A stretch of 13,499 bases of DNA. Source: Fimenecus sp963624605 (lineage in GTDB: Bacteria > Bacillota > Clostridia > Oscillospirales > Acutalibacteraceae). Location: assembly GCA_963624605.1 (NCBI GenBank), contig CAVFQD010000046.1:1-13499 (forward strand). The letters run 5' to 3'. Under the pieces are notes generated by a model, which was given only the letters and a program-made list of their open reading frames with translations, was not told the DNA's origin and searched no databases. A program made the translations under genes and the position numbers. Below, one piece after another: positions 13,200 to 13,499 of this stretch (position 1 is its first letter; every line of letters begins with the position of its first letter).

Positions 13200-13237
13200 C
13201 ACACCCCGAACGGATTTCGTTTGGGGTGTGATATTTT
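13200..13237 (+). terminator. Terminator of the surface-protein gene
   Basis: CACACCCCGAACG (13200-13212) pairs with CGTTTGGGGTGTG (13218-13230) over 13 bp with one G-T wobble, then ATATTTTTAT. It begins 24 bp after the stop. Compared with the hairpin at 9774 it has a compensated change (CACG/CGTG there, CACA/TGTG here). Confidence 0.92.
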
Positions 13238-13330
13238 TATATGCACCCGTAGGGACAGCCTTTGCGGCTGTCCGTCACAGGCTCCCTTGTAAAGGGAGCT
13301 GTCATTTTTGTAAAAAAATGACTGAGGGAT
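13231..13330. repeat. Third copy of the chained hairpin repeat, diverged stems
   Basis: ATTTTTATATGCACCCGTAGGGACAG matches the block after the rrf2 terminator. It is followed by the GGACAGCC/GGCTGTCC module (13248-13274), GCTCCCTT/AAGGGAGC (13281-13299) and GTCATTTTT/AAAAATGAC (13301-13322), then TGAGGGA. The order is that of the long repeats at 9840 and 10016, without the heptamer array. Confidence 0.88.
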
Positions 13331-13364
13331 TTTTACAAAAATCATATAAGAATAGCCTTACAAT

Positions 13365-13465
13365 CCCTCCGCCTCACATTCGTTCGGCACCTCCCTTTAC
13401 ACAAGGGAGGCTGAACGCACGAATTGAAAAACATATCATATATAGTAGGGGCGAACTGTGTGTCA
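13365..13465. repeat. Further repeat modules at the right edge
   Basis: CCTCCCTT (13390-13397) pairs with AAGGGAGG (13403-13410). Next, CGCACGAATTGAAA...ATATCATAT and GTAGGGGCGAAC resemble the CGCACGGGTTGAAA...ATATCATAT and GTAGGGACAGCC order in the long repeats, so this is a variant unit. From about 13456 to the window end the resemblance stops, and no gene is visible in 13177-13499. Confidence 0.65.
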
Positions 13466-13499
13466 AGAGTAAGATAGTATACAAAGTGTGTAAGGACAT

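Noticed and set aside
13145..13345. Minus-strand 66-codon frame with GQPQRLSLRVHIKIS
   Set aside because: Another read-through of the same repeat and of the terminator of the surface-protein gene.

Overview
The window reads as chromosome of a low-to-mid GC, gut-type Clostridia bacterium, most likely Oscillospiraceae/Ruminococcus-like or a close relative. This rests on family content: a YpsC-type THUMP methyltransferase, an ECF vitamin transporter with a MocR/PdxR regulator, a UPF0237/UPF0210 pair, BspA-like leucine-rich repeats joined to SLH domains, and chains of short hairpin repeats between genes. It is an inference from familiarity, not a database match.

Layout. At 42-2106 (+) lie an rRNA guanine methyltransferase and a diacylglycerol-kinase-family lipid kinase, closed by a terminator. 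A tRNA-Thr(GGT) with its own promoter and terminator sits at 2221-2328. From 2331 to 2555 there is no gene, only decayed repeat DNA. At 4823-2588 (-) is a four-gene operon: pyridoxal/pyridoxine kinase, ECF-type substrate-binding membrane protein, TatD-associated-type radical SAM protein and an 8-cysteine small protein. Divergent to it is a MocR/PdxR-type regulator (4922-6232, +), so 2588-6232 looks like one vitamin B6 salvage and control module with two uncharacterised passengers. The gap 6233-6618 is unusually structured (several hairpins and a candidate small RNA). At 8272-6619 (-) an ACT-domain protein and a UPF0210/PFL-like protein form an operon. At 8420-9729 (+) ispE (isoprenoid MEP pathway) overlaps an Rrf2/IscR-type regulator by one base.

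From 9730 the window becomes accessory in character. A terminator is followed by two near-identical 174/181-bp repeats made of successive hairpins and a heptamer tandem array. Next come a small XRE regulator (-) and, divergently, an 829-residue surface protein (+) built from a signal peptide, BspA-type LRRs, eight roughly 40-residue Cys/His repeats and three SLH domains. Their shared control region has a perfect-consensus promoter overlaid by two palindromes, one of them 14-1-14. After the surface gene comes the same terminator-plus-hairpin repeat again, so the XRE/surface-protein pair is bracketed by direct repeats.

The observations I rate highest are the palindrome-rich control region of the surface-protein locus, the hairpin repeat whose stems differ in sequence but keep pairing between copies, the candidate small RNA at about 6509-6606, and the B6 operon carrying an unexplained radical SAM/Cys-rich pair.
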